Shown piece after piece: positions 38,000 through 50,578 of a stretch of DNA of 64,000 nt. How positions within the stretch are numbered: the stretch's first letter is position 1; the number at the start of each line of letters is the position of its first letter. The stretch is from Gorsachius magnificus (taxonomy: Eukaryota > Chordata > Aves > Pelecaniformes > Ardeidae), in assembly GCA_034008185.1 (NCBI GenBank), contig CM067084.1, positions 9,443,385-9,507,384 on the forward strand, read 5' to 3'. The position numbers and the translations under genes are program-made. A model generated the notes under the pieces. It searched no databases and was not told where the DNA came from. It saw nothing but the letters and a program-made list of their open reading frames with translations.

Positions 38000-40900
38000 G
38001 TGTTTGCCATTAAACTATTTCCTTCAGCTTTGGCATCTCTTTACCGTGTATTAACAACTGGCTGAGGTGTGGTCTTAGAAGGTAATAAGAGGTCTCCTCT
38101 TGCTGTTTTAAATTACTTCAACGCCATTGCTGTGTGTTGCTCTTTTTTAATCGCCTAAAAGCATGCTAGTAGCTAGCAAGTAGTAGCTTACCGAAGTCTA
38201 TGCAATGCAATAAACTTAAAAACCTGCACCAACGGCCATTAATTTGGAAAATTTTAGATCTGCTGTCCTGTAACGTGAGCACCCTTAGCACTAGGTAGAC
38301 CTCTAACAAAACCTAGTGAGTATTTTGCAATTTTCCTCATTACTTTTATGGTTCTTTTTAAAATTGTGTGTTCTTCTATTCAAAAGTAATCTTGGTTTAC
38401 AAAAATGGGCTAAATCTCCAGTATGTTCATTTCAGTACACTGTAAGCTGCCGGTTAAGGTTTTTACCAGATCCTCTTTCACATGGTACAGCTAGGAATAT
38501 GTGATGCATCTTGTGTCTCATCTTGATTTTAGACACTACAGTTACAGTAGTGTCTAAGGTAGTTTAGCAGCTTCTATTATTTTACTGCCTTTTTTTTTTT
38601 TTTTTTTTTTTAAGCTTGGTGTGTTGTGACTCTTCCTGAGACAACCTTTCACATCTTACGCACAGGAAGCTTCACGGTCCTTACTTCAGTACGGAATTGT
38701 AATAGCTAGTCATGTTATTCTCCCTGGATTTTAGGTTCTTCCCAGGCTGCTTCTATTACAAGGCTATATTATTTTAAACCACTACTGAAGTCTGGCAGTA
38801 TTTTCAAGTAGGTGTTTCAGATATTTGCCTTGGCCAGTGAATGCAAAGGGTTAAATATATTAGCACAAACTGAAAACAGAATAATAGAAGGACATGTTGA
38901 CTTCTAAGTGCATAATGTTAATTTAATAGTGTAGTGTACAGTGGGTTCATAACACTTTAATGAACTTTCTTAGATGCACCTGTCTACTCTTAAACTTTAC
39001 TTTTCTAAGTGATCCTCCTTGTGCAATTCTGTCCTGTTTCCTTTCACAGGAGGTGCACATAAGGCACGTGCACTCTATTTACAGGAATTCTCCTGTTCAT
39101 TTAAAAAAAACATTAGGAGGGGTCTTACCATCTGTGGATACTTCATATTAATGCTGCTCAGTGCAGCTTAGAAAATTAAAAACACAACACTTGCCTACAT
39201 TGCCTGTGGATTAATATTTTTTAGATCAGTTTGCAGCTAAATAGCCCATTGAATATAGTTCAGCAGCTGTTTGTGTTGTGAAAGGGACTTGTTATTTAAC
39301 ATACTGTTCTTTTATTTGGTGATGTACAACCTTTTCTTACTATTCTCTTTTTTTTTAAACTGTGGCTGATTTAGGTTTGCCTGTTTGAGGTACTACTAAT
39401 ACTGGACTACGAGCTAGTTTCTTCTGGCTTAAGAATGCTGTTAGGACGCTGTTGGGTTCCCCAGGCTTTGTACGCTGACTGTTTTCTTTCAACTTGCTTC
39501 CAGAAACTTGCTGCTTGGTTTGGAGTGAACATTAATGATGGTAGAGGCTTCCATAGTTTCTAGCGCTATCCCAGGTCTCTTGCATAAAGCACATCTGATG
39601 CTTGTCTGGCATAGCATGCAGTTAAAGTGCATTTAAATTTCTTTTTATTTATTTAAATGTAATTTATCATGCAGTTAAAATAAGAATTTAATTAGTTTTC
39701 AGTTTATTTAAATACAACCGTGTCAAAAGTGATAGTCAAATATTTGACTTTCCTTTTTTACTGGACTTCTTAAATTACGGTGTCTAATTACTATAGCTGT
39801 TGCTTCAAATGTTCTCTAGTCTAGCTTCTTTGGCTGCATCATCATCTCCTTGGTCGTGAGTATATCTACTTACCTGAGGTCACTCTACTTATTTTGCTGA
39901 CCTTGAACTCAGAGCGAGAAGGTCTGGTGCTTTTCAGCATAAACACCAGAGAATGGAAACTGGCAAGTGTGACTGTAGCAGAGGGTGTGAGACACAGTTA
40001 ATGTGTAGTCATAAGAGCAAGGCTACAGCATATAGGGAAGTGTGATGTATGTGGTTATGTTCTGTCTCGTGTACTACACCTGTTGTTAACACCTGCAGAA
40101 CGTGGTAAGTTACACTTATCTTTCTGCAAGTGCCAAGAAAATGGGTATCTGGGTAGAGATGAAACAATTTCGTGTTCCCCACTGAAGGAAACGTGATTAC
40201 AACTTGGCTACTGAGCAAGCACCTCTCTGGTCACAGGGCTTAACAGCATGTGCATAATTCTCAGTCAGGCTACATACTGCCGGTTCCCTTCTTGTATGGC
40301 TAGGACATGTGTAAGGGAACAAATCAAGGGTCGCTCTTGTAGAGATGGGAAGGAACTCATAATACTGAGAAAGGGAGGGATAAACAGCCATAAACTTGTT
40401 AGAAACTGGGCTCCACTGATTCTTTTGCTTATTAAATAGATTAAGGCTATTCTTAAGGTTTGTACAGTTATTTCTAAGTAACAACAGCTGTTGGAGTGCA
40501 GTGTTCTCCGTTCTTGCTGCTCTGCAGACATACAGTGTGTTAAACAAGACGTGCTTGCAGTTTTCCTTGAAATCCGGTAGTTTGGCTGGTTTGCAATGAC
40601 CACAAAGGAAAGTATTAGCTAACTGTTCCATCTTCTTGCATCTCAGATTCATGGAAGTTTTTTCTCAATCTATTTTTCTCATATTACTGAATTGTCTAAG
40701 ATCATGTAGTGGAGACTTTGTTTTGTTTATCTGTTCTCTTGATAAATATTTCTGACGGCTTTGGAAGGTATTTATTTAGGTACATAGTTGAAATACGTTA
40801 AGCTTGGTAAGACTTCAGAGTGATTTGTAACCGTGTAAGTATAAAAAACTATTAAAAGCATTCATGTAACTGTTTATTTAGTTGCTTTATAAAGCTAAAC

Positions 40901-41050
40901 TATCCCAGCTCTTCTGACATCTAAAAACATGATTTGATGATTGACTTGGTACGAAAGTCTGTGTTTTTCCTGGCTGAGCAAACAGTGTAGTTGGTGCTGA
41001 AATTGAATCTGAGATTGTCTTTGACAGAAACTTCCCTTCTCATTTATGTA
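38000..41050. other. C4orf33: C4orf33 intron 1, nothing else recognised
   Basis: AT-rich intronic sequence between the CpG island and the first coding exon. The open frames on either strand (for example 40197-40652 minus) lack splice context or homology that I recognise. Confidence 0.6.
38590..38611 (+). repeat. Poly-T tract
   Basis: Twenty-two T in the first intron of the C4orf33 homologue. Confidence 0.95.
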
Positions 41051-41054
41051 GTAC

Positions 41055-41241
41055 ATGAAGATGGAATTTACAATTAAACACACGTGGGATGGTTTGCCTG
41101 TAAGCCATGAACCAGTAAGAATTGTGCTGAAGCCGGACAATGCAGAACTGCTAATGGAAGTTAATGCTCCCTTTTTTAATGATCCACCAGCACCGCTTGG
41201 AGAGCCAGGGAAACCTTTTAGTAGACTGTGGGACTATGAAG
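41055..41241 (+). CDS. C4orf33: C4orf33 homologue coding exon 1
   Basis: 187 nt ending GACTATGAAG|GTAAGTG. It encodes [17 protein letters not shown] and [19 protein letters not shown], the most conserved part of the family. A pyrimidine-rich CTTCTCATTTATGTAG acceptor ends at 41051, so a 5' UTR exon lies upstream, presumably in the CpG island. MKMEF has two Mets; human starts at the second. Confidence 0.93.
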
Positions 41242-44200
41242 GTAAGTGTAACTGTTCAGCTGAAAATATATCTGATTTAGGTAGATGCTGAAGTTCCTCT
41301 GTAGCTAATGTGCCTGGTCTTTATTTAAGAGTCTATGATGGTTATTTTTTCAAACATCTAACAGATGTGAGTGTATGGCACCTAATTCAATTTGGCTTCT
41401 TTGGTCACAGTACTGCTTTTAAAGATCAAATCTGAAACGTAAGGCAAAAAAACTTCCTTTCTGTGGGGAAGAATACTGGGAAAGAATTTAGTTGTAATCA
41501 CTGCCTTACCCTTAAACAGCCCCTTAAATAACTGTAAACCATATACTATATTCATCTGTAAACCACCCCAAACTGCAACAAGAGTGATGCTCTTTTTCTA
41601 GGTGGTGAATTGATTTTCATCACTAACACTGCTGGCTGTAAGGTGAGTGGCTGTTTCATTGTAGTGCAACAATACAAATGACTGGGAAAAGAAGCAAATA
41701 TGTCATGTCACTCAGTGGCCATAAAGAAATGGAGTACAATAAGCTGGATTGATTTCAAGAATGATGAGGCTGACTCTTCCTGATCCTGTCAATAATATAG
41801 GCACTCAAACTTAGTTTCTGGATTACTGATATAACTTGTGGAATAATAGAGGCTTGACAAATTTAAATATAAAAATAATTTTGTGGCGCATATATATATA
41901 TAAAAACACATTAGCAGTAGGTAAATAGAATCAAAATATTTTGCTTTTAGAAGTAGAGAGCAACAGTTAAACCATTTGTCTATTTTAATCGCTTTTCCAA
42001 AGTATATTGGAGGAATAGGAAGGCGTGAAACAAAGCGCAGCTTATAAAATGTAGTTCAAAACTGTACCCAAATGGAATGGGGAATATTCTTATAGTAATG
42101 CTGTTTTCTTTCTCTTTTCCTATCAATATTTTTACTTTTTCCTGTTGCTTTGAATAATGCAAGAATTTAATGTTTCCAGCAGTTCTCTACTTCCTGATTA
42201 TTGAGCTATTCTGATTAAAGCTCTATGAGAACAGTATTAGCACCTCTTTGATGATATTATACCACAAAGGCTTATGTAAAAACAAAATAATCGTATCTAA
42301 TTTATAATTCTAACTAAAGCTTCCTAATTATGTCATGGCTGTGAGAAACACCATTATAGTTCTGCTTTGTGTTCCTGAAAGGTGATTCAGCAGTCATACC
42401 TGATTTTCAGGTACACCTGGAACAGTAATCCCCTGTCCAAAGTATCAGCCATCTACAGGGAAAAGCCATTTAAGAGCTAAATGCTTTCCTACTATTTCTG
42501 AGATTTAGCAGTTTCAGTTATGGGGTGTGTGCTCTGCTGTGAGTGTATGTTCTGCTTTTTTTTTTTTTTTTTTTTTTTTTCTCTGATGCCCTGAATCCCC
42601 AGGCTACCAGCAAACACGAGACTTAAGTGCTCTACCTGGAGTGTGTGCTGTAAGTATGATTGACTAGGATCACTCTATCTTGGTCAGATTTGTTCACAGC
42701 AAGCATACTAGGTGAAATAGCTGTGTGCTGATGCTTTTCTTACTGCGTTGGCAGCTGAAGTTGGTTAGTAGACCTGCTATTTTTCTGCTGCATCAAGATG
42801 GGTGTTTCCAAAGCTGGAGTTGGTAAAGTAAATTAAATTAGTACAGTGCTTTATAAAGCTTTTTGTGATAATAGGCATTAAAAATAAAAGTTACAGTTAC
42901 GGCACAGCATTTCAAATAGGAAGCTGTCAGTAGCATGTACACAGCTAGACAAAGTCTGGCATGGCACAGGCCAAATTGTGAAAACAGAATTGTTTTAGTG
43001 GGATATGAAAGTGTCAGGATATTACAAAATAATTCATACAAAATACTGACAGCCTGTTTCTTTGGTTTTTTTTTAGTTGTAGAAGCATTTTTTCTGAGTG
43101 ACAGAACTGAACAGTATTTAGAAGTGGAACTTTGTCCGTAAGTACAGGACTCCAAAAAAGTCACAAATGTTAATTTGCATTTCCAGTTCCAATGCTTGTA
43201 AGATATATATATATATATATGAGGAATATTGGGTACAGAAATTGTTAAATTGTTCCAATATGGGGAAAGTACACATTTGTGGCAGAATAGTACACTAATA
43301 ACTTGGCATCATTTTAAGAAAATTGTGCTCTGATTTTTTTGACAGCCATGGACAACACTTGTTGCTGCTTTAAAAAAGGAAAGTAAGTGGTCAAGTACGT
43401 TCATAATGTTCAGAAAAACTAATTGGTTTTAGGTACATGTTGCCTCATTGGAAGGTGATATTACCTCTTTTTTTTTTTTTTTTCCCCCCTCCTTTAACAG
43501 GAAGAACTTCCTTTAGAGTTTGAGGTGACCAGAATGAAAACCAAATGGGAGGGTAAAGCTCATCTTCCTTGGAATTATTTTCCACCATGCACTAACAAGT
43601 TCAATGCATTTGCAATTCATGGCTCAGGAGAAGAGAGAAAATACGAAGCGCTTCATCCCGTGCCTCGACGTGAACTACAGGAAGGACAGAAACCAGATTT
43701 GTAAGCATGAAATTAGCTCTGTAATATAGTTGCACTGTTCTTGGGATACTTAAAAAAGCTAATCTGGTTTTCAGATTGAGTGCCACTAGTATTTTAATTA
43801 TACTGCTTAGCCCCAGATCCACTGGCACTGCACTTTGTATAAAGCACTGTGGCAGATAGCTGTAATTAGTGCTTGATTTCTCTATTATCCCCCAGGTGCA
43901 TAGAAAATTATGCCTTCAACACCATGGGCATCTGTTTTATCACCTTCCTCAGCTAAATCATAGATAGGTTGTTCTACTTTTTCCTTGCCTCCAGCACCTC
44001 CTGAAATGCCATTTAGTGTTAATTTCACCAGATATGTTTCCAGTAAATCTCTTTTGTTTCTCTCCTACTGTTCTAAACAACCGCACCGCTACAGATGGCT
44101 CCATATTATGGAAAAATTTGAGAAGGCAGACTAAACTGAAAAGTATAATAAAGGGATACCCAATATCAATAGAAAAAATAGAATATCTTGATTTTTAAAT

Positions 44201-45449
44201 TGTGCTTTGGGCCTGTTTATTTTCTTTGACTGTGAGGCTGAGATGATTTGATTAAAAACTATGTCTGGGAATTTTGTAGAAGTGAACTAGCTCTAGAGGG
44301 TACACTATAGTTCTTATGCAAACTTGTTACTCAATGTACAGTGACAACCAGATAAGGTAAATTTTAGATAAGTTACCCGTTTTGCCTTTATTTAAGAAAA
44401 AATTAGCTTCTGCAATTGTTTATTTAAATAAATTCTAAGCTATTGCTAATAAAATACATTCTCTTTATCAGTGTTCCATAAGAAATAGATACTTTTCTTT
44501 TTCTGTGGTAAACTGGAGAATGCCTGTAATATTTTTTAGGAAGGGATTCTTTCTATTCTTTCTATAATACCCCTTCCAAAAAAAACCTTGACTTTTTCAG
44601 ACATGGGTAGCAGATGCAATTATGTGAAGAGATTGCTCCTTGCTATTTTCATTGCTCTTAGTTTGTCTGTGCTCTTACAAATTACTTCCTAATAAGAGAA
44701 TTCCATTTACCTTTTTAAATGATTAGTGTAGTGTTAGATGTTCTGTCTACTGTTTGGCAGTTGTTTAATGTAAATATTAATTAGCAATTGGCTTCACTGA
44801 CTTCCTTCTATTGTTTCTGTGTGGTAGCCTAAAGGAGAAATTCTTAGCAAGAACTGATTCATAACGTTTAAAAGAAAACTACACTTCTGGTCTCACAGAA
44901 AAAAATGTCTTTACTAGCTTCACTATCCTATCCATTCTTCCCCTTTTCTGTAAGGCAAGGACATCCCTCTGATATGATTTTTCAATTGGTCAAGAGTTGT
45001 AAATTTTTAATCTGTTGGAGTGCAGATGAGTCATAAAACAGGATATCATTGCTCTTGCTCTGACTGTGGTTCCAGGCAGTTTAAAAGGTGAGCACTTTGT
45101 TAACTTCACTTTGTTGTGCGTTGTATATAGCTGCCCTGTGTTTTCCAGTACCAGATTTTCAGAAATACAGTAGCGGTTTTTATTTATAAACTCAAGTTTT
45201 GGAAAATGAGCACATGGAATGCTGATTACATTCCTGTCCAAGAAAACCTGAAAATAAAGATTAATTAAACCTATTGAGGAAACTGTCTTTTATTAAGACA
45301 CATACTACAAGACTTACAACTTCTTTGTTTGTTTCTCCTCTCTTTGCAGTCATCGCCTGGAATTTTTCAAAGATCTGAACCTGAAAGGACTAATGCAAGA
45401 AGGTTGGAAGCAGCCTAAATCAGATATATGGAAGTCTCTCACTAACTGA
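41055..45449 (+). CDS. C4orf33: UPF0462 protein, C4orf33 homologue (5 coding exons, in-frame stop in exon 3)
   Basis: Exons 41055-41241, 43077-43137, 43346-43382, 43501-43700 and 45350-45449 join in phase. The peptides match human C4orf33 (UPF0462 family, about 200 residues, function unknown): [88 protein letters not shown] and WKQP.SD. An upstream in-frame TAG at 41049 and a TTTATGTAG acceptor place the start at ATG 41055 or, aligning with human, at ATG 41061. Exon 3 contains TAA at 43371, which would stop the product at about 91 residues although everything after it is conserved. The gene is head-to-head with SCLT1, as in other vertebrates. Confidence 0.9.
42556..42580 (+). repeat. Poly-T tract
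   Basis: Twenty-five T in the intron between C4orf33 coding exons 1 and 2. Confidence 0.95.
43077..43137 (+). CDS. C4orf33: C4orf33 homologue coding exon 2
   Basis: 61 nt between a TTTTTTTTAG acceptor and a GTAAGT donor. It encodes [20 protein letters not shown], nearly identical to human, and leaves two bases of a Pro codon. Confidence 0.94.
43203..43220 (+). repeat. (AT)n microsatellite
   Basis: Nine AT units in the short intron between exons 2 and 3. A shorter TA run occurs at about 41889-41901. Confidence 0.9.
43346..43382 (+). CDS. C4orf33: C4orf33 homologue coding exon 3 (contains in-frame TAA)
   Basis: 37 nt between a TTTTGACAG acceptor and a perfect GTAAGT donor. It completes Pro, then reads HGQHLLLL, then TAA (43371-43373), then KRK. 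Human has HGQHLVLLL and a longer Gly/Arg-containing segment before ELPL. Exon length keeps the phase with exon 4, so the stop looks like a base change or a local assembly error and not a wrong frame. Skipping the exon puts exon 4 out of frame and meets a TAG. Confidence 0.75.
43501..43700 (+). CDS. C4orf33: C4orf33 homologue coding exon 4
   Basis: 200 nt after a long T/C tract and TTTAACAG, ending at GTAAGC. It encodes [20 protein letters not shown], then [28 protein letters not shown] and LQEGQKPDF. It is clearly conserved, which argues that the gene was under constraint until recently or still is. Confidence 0.94.
45350..45449 (+). CDS. C4orf33: C4orf33 homologue coding exon 5 and stop
   Basis: Starts after CTCTTTGCAG and reads [20 protein letters not shown] then [12 protein letters not shown], with TGA at 45447-45449. 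It matches human HRLEYFKSF and EEWKQPESDLW. Confidence 0.94.
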
Positions 45450-47900
45450 GGCATACATTTTTATAGCATTAAGGTTGGATGAAACTGTATGGAAACAACT
45501 TCTTCATTCTGAGCAGAGTTTGTAAATATCAGATTGCTAAGGCTTTTCTTGACACCAAAATCATTGATCAATCTTAAAATCAACTGTAAAGTATCCGGGC
45601 TAGTTTGTTCTAAGCATATGGAGTATGCAACAGCTTGTGTTTCAATTCATCTGGGTGGGGAGTTTTTCACCTGTGCAAGAGATGAATCTACTCCTACCAG
45701 TGAAGGGTAAAAATGTGCTAAAATTACAGCTATGCTTTCATGAGAGCTCTAAGCCTGATGAGGCCAATGTCTGGCTTGGAATCTCTCAGTTCCCTGTAGT
45801 TTTTGCATTTCTGCTGTATTTTCACTGCTGCTAGTTTGTTTCTTGGCTGTTGAATGACATTCTTATGTGCCTTTTTTTTTTTATTGCAATTAGGAGAAAG
45901 AATGCCTCCTTCAGGAACAGAAAAGAATATAGCTATCATGGTGTTTTGTGGCCCATGTGTACTTGCATTCCAAGATGCTGTGGAGGTATAACACTACCCT
46001 TTCCTATACCTTCCTATACCTGAAGTTTTCCCTTGCACAGTACTGAAGAGGGAACTTAATCTGTATTACTTTGTTAGCAGACCTCTCTGCTTCAAATTCA
46101 TTGTGGAATTTCTAGTGGTATTTAGGTACAGAGGATAGATTTACAGAAGGTTTTATGTATTCCAGGGAAAATTTCTGGGAGCGATAAAGTTTAGTACAAC
46201 CTTTTGATGTAGCTGTGTGCCTACAAAAGCTTGTGTGTTCCAAGACCTTGCCACATCACTTTAAGGATTCATCTCAAGACGTGTGAGAATTCTGTTTGCA
46301 TGCCACTGAACGTTGGAAAAACTCTAATTGTATGTGCCTACATCTTCTACGTATGGGCATGACTATTTTTAACAGTACTGAATACTGTTAGATGGTAACG
46401 TCTAATCTGTAAACTCTCACAGGATTTACAAATCAGATATTCCTTTTTTGTCTAGCATAGTAAGTGCTGCTTGATTGTGGCTGCTGACTTGATCCTATGT
46501 AAATTTACTTAGAAAATGGGAAGTTTACCCACTGACCAGATCCTGCATCTGAAAAGTTAGGTGACTTTAAAATCAAACTTAAGTTTAGTTCAGAATGAGG
46601 ATTCAGACCAAGAAATGGTCCTCGGTCCTTTACTAGAAAGAGGACTTCCTGCATCCTGTTGAAATGTCATCATCACAGGGTAAAAGGTGGTCATGTTCTC
46701 TAGTTTTGTGAGAAGGATTGTTCTAGGTCTCTGAGAGAAGATGGCTCAGTCATAATTGAGGGAGTCTCTTTCAGAAGTTAAGCCCTGAGGATGTGGTGTT
46801 GGGTCTCATCCTTTCATGTAGTATTTTCTACTGAGCAATTTAGAATCCTACAAGTTCCTGGAAGGTGCTGGTATTCTTGTAGTCTAACATCCTGCTCAAA
46901 GCAGGGCTATTGTTGAAGCTAGATGAGTTTGCTCAGGGCCTTGTCAAGTTTTGAATAACTCCAAAGGTGAAGCTTCAAATGCTCAGGGTAGCCTGTTTCA
47001 ATACTCAACTAATTCTGTTATGAAAACTTATCTAATTGCTATTTCTCATGATGCAACTTGTATCCATTGCCTTTTGTCCTTTGTGCATCTCTAAGAAGAG
47101 TCACTTTTTCTCTATAACTACAGGTTAGGTAACTGAAGATAACTGTTAGCTCCCCATGGATTTTTTAAAATGTTGTCATTCTCAGTTTGACTTTTGTGAC
47201 TTTCATTAGTAAGCACCTTCAACTCAGATAATACTGACAGACAACTTAAAAGTGTAACTTGAGCTGTAACTCGGAGGCAGCAATGCTCCCAGGCCTTTCT
47301 TCTTTATTTAGCTCATAAATGGTTCTAAAAATCGTGTGTGTAGCTTTTAGACATCAAAATGCCTGAAATTTTTGCACAAGACTGCACTCTAACTCATATT
47401 ACTAGAAGGAGTCTCTGTTCTCTTCTGAGCCTGTATACACTAATAACTATAGTCTGATGGTGATGTTTCTTTGCTGTCTTTAAACTTAAGTCTACCTGTA
47501 AATTCTGCCTGAGAAGAAAAGAAAATGGGAATATCCTGCCTTTGTGAAGAACATCTTGGTGTGATTAGTATCTGAGATACAATGTTACTTCAGAGTTTTT
47601 GTTTGGATTTAGATTCCCTCTTCGTACTTCCAGTTTTATAGAACTGTACTTTCAAGTTGAAGGATATAAGGCTTTTCCAGATGCAGACTTTGGCATGTCA
47701 ATGCACTCAGCCATCCAATTGTTTTTGCTATCTTTTAATTGACACTATAGATTCCTTGCTATAAGTGCCATCTGTTGAAAATCATAAATTGTACATTCAA
47801 TTATTTGGCTTTTCTACCTTCAATCCATGTACAGTAAGTATTCTAAACAATGGCATCAGTATGAAATATTGAATAATCCAATAAACGTTGATTAAAAATG
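45450..47900 (+). other. C4orf33: Probable 3' UTR and downstream region of the C4orf33 homologue
   Basis: No AATAAA occurs soon after the stop. The first AATAAA I find on plus is at 47880-47885 and the next at 48585. The transcript end is therefore uncertain, and a rarer hexamer may be used. Part of the stretch (about 46855-47150) is an old CR1 fragment. Confidence 0.4.
46855..47150 (-). repeat. Old CR1 LINE 3' fragment, antisense
   Basis: Diverged antisense CR1 3' end with recognisable order: ...TCTAACATCCTGCTCAAAGCAGGG, GTTTGCTCAGGGCCTTGTC, then GTAGCCTGTTTCAATACTC and CATTGCCTTTTGTCCTTTG. No open frame survives. Boundaries are approximate. Confidence 0.75.
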
Positions 47901-49147
47901 TCTTCTGGATACTGACATCTCAAAGCTGCTTTTGAAATTTCAGTCAAAAGCAAAAAACATTTCACTAAGCTTTTAGACTTAATTTTAAACATCTTGTCAA
48001 AAAAGTGCATGCAAAGGTTCAAAATGAGCTTACTGTTTTCCTCACAAAGGTTGTTTTCATGTGATGAATGATAGTTTGTATGTAAAGGACAGTAAATCAA
48101 ATTATTCAGAGGCTTCATCTCGTATTCATTTCCCCTTCAAACTGACTGCTTCAGATTTGATTTTGCATGCAAATTATAAACTTTGAGGGAAATAGATCAG
48201 TTCCCCTAAATAAGTAATTTAAAGTAAAATAATTGTTTCTGCTGTACAAAATGTAATGCTAGATGCTTCTGAAAATGGGAATTATCATACAGACTTATTC
48301 AAGGCACATGCTACTCCACTCTGCTGTCAGGTGGTTCACTTGTATGTTTCTAAGCTTTAAGAGTCTGTTGGAACCAGAAGAGCTAGCTTTCATCAGAAGG
48401 TTTCCATATGGGTTCATGTAGTGCAGAGTTACAACCTGTGCACTGACTTGTTTCTAAAGGTTTCAAGTTAAATTAATCCCTTGGTTAAAACGTACTGTAG
48501 GAGGGAGTCTCCATGTAAAGCATATGTTAGGTGGAAGCACAGTGTCTTGGCACATAGTACTGAATTCATGGCTCATCAACGGGCAATAAAATGCTTGCCA
48601 GCATCACTTAAAGCTCCCAGGACTTTGCAGGGCTGGGTATCAATGTTCATTGAGATAACTAACTAGTTCATAGCGTTCTTGCTATGATCTGCTTTTTAAC
48701 CAGGCCTTGTTCTACACTGTGGAGTCCAGTTGCAGCCCGTCTTCCCTGAATTGCCTTTCTTTTTTGATGACATGCAAACATGAGGAAAAGGCAAAACAAA
48801 CCCTGTTCTGCATGAGTTCCATTTAAGTACATATTCATTAATTGTTAATCCTGGTTTAGAAAGAATGCGATTCAGTCCAGCCTAGCTCAGTGTATGTGTA
48901 CATACATATATAGAGGCATTCAGCATTGTGCTGTTTTTGCATGTCAAACTTGTATCAAAAATAATACAGATAAATTCTCTAAATTGTCACACTGGTTATA
49001 CTTTATGTAGGATATCAATTTGATAAAATGCAGAGCTGCACGATAGAAAGCATAGGTCGTGCAAGCGCTCTATCCACAAATCCATTTCACTTTGAAATGG
49101 ATTTATACACTTCAACCCTGTGAGCACTTCTTATCCATTGCTCTCTT

Positions 49148-49182
49148 AAAAAAAAAAAAAGGAAAAAAAAAAAAAAGAAAAA
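49148..49182 (+). repeat. A-rich tract
   Basis: Poly-A interrupted by two G positions. It could be a retroposon tail, but no element is recognisable upstream. Confidence 0.85.
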
Positions 49183-50489
49183 TGAGCCTGTCTCATAAAT
49201 GTTTCCTGTGGATGATACTTGGCCTTGTGCCAATTACATCATGTGACATGCTGAGTCTAAGAGGCAGGAATTTTATTATTTTGGAAATCAGTGAATATCC
49301 ACTGGGGAGCACACAGTATTTGATTTAATTTTTTATTAATTTGATTTTGATAAGGGATGGAGTTTCCCCAAGTTTAATGCCAGGGTTAGTTGAAAGCACA
49401 AGGACGTGGTACCAACTTGTCATTGCCTCTGGAAATACACTTCTGGTTTAATCTATTTTCTGATTCAGTAGGTTCTGTTGTGAGGATGTTGATCCTAAAT
49501 GAGTTGCAGAATATGAGCTTGAAAACACTGCTCTTACTTAAAATTGCAGTTGAGAGAATGGATATATTCCTATTGCTTACATACTGCTTAATTCTAATAG
49601 GTGTGATTTTTTTCCACTGTGGCCAGATAATTAAGCAGCAACTTTTAATTAGTTCTTATATTCTGCTACAACCACCCCCCTGTCTATAGGGCAATAGAAT
49701 GATCTGTCTTAAAATTATGTGTGTTACTCTTGTGGTATTTGATTTACTAAGTTTAATGAAATGCTGAGTGGTTTTGCTGTAACTTTTTAATTTTTTTATT
49801 TTTTTTTTCAAATCTTCTCAGTAAATACTTGAGCAGTTGAGGCACAGTGCGGATTTGGATAGTTGCAATCTCTGACAAGGTGATCAGATTGAATAACCTG
49901 GAAAACAAAAATACTGAGCTTCATGAAAGAAAAATATATCTGTAAAGAAAATTTAGGTTTGTTTCAACAATTCTCTCTTGTAAGTGCATTTCTAAGCTCC
50001 TTGAGATAGTATGTTTATTAGTTGTGAACTTGAACATTAAAACCAGAATTTCTATGTGACTCAGTTCCTCTTATGTCAGTGAATCTTTATAGATTTGGTG
50101 TTTGAAAATGTCTTACGTCTGCACTCCCAAAGAGCTTGGGTTTTATGCTTCTTGCCACTAGGTGGAAGAAGAAGGTTATCAAAACTATGCCTTCATGCTA
50201 CCAGCCTAGTTATCCTTAACCAGATCCATTCCTTCTTAGTATATCCTTGATTTTCGAAAAAAAGATGTTTCAGTCAAGGTGATGATGGCTTATTCTGATT
50301 TTTTTTTTTTGAGGCATCTTTATCAAAAGAAACACTATGCCATGCTGTGTAGTTACAGTTCTAATGTTTATTTTCTGACAGTAGTATATCTATAAATAAT
50401 TGAGACAAAATTAACAGAAGATAAATTCAATGAGGTGTCAGTCTGTAATATAGAAGGTAGTGTTGTGATATGCAAATGATTTGAATATT

Positions 50490-50578
50490 CTTTTGGGTTT
50501 TTTTGTTTGTTTGGTGGTGGGTTTTTTTTGTTTGGGGTTTTTTTGTTTGTTTTTTTGGTTGTGGTTTTTTTTTTCTTG
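50490..50578 (+). repeat. T/G-rich low-complexity tract
   Basis: About 90 bases almost wholly of T and G, with runs of up to nine T and repeated TTTGTTTG. It accounts for the Lys/Asn-rich minus-strand open frames here. Confidence 0.9.

Noticed and set aside
40009..40652. Minus-strand open frames in C4orf33 intron 1
   Set aside because: No splice sites in a sensible arrangement, no recognisable domain, Cys/Leu-rich composition typical of random AT-rich DNA.
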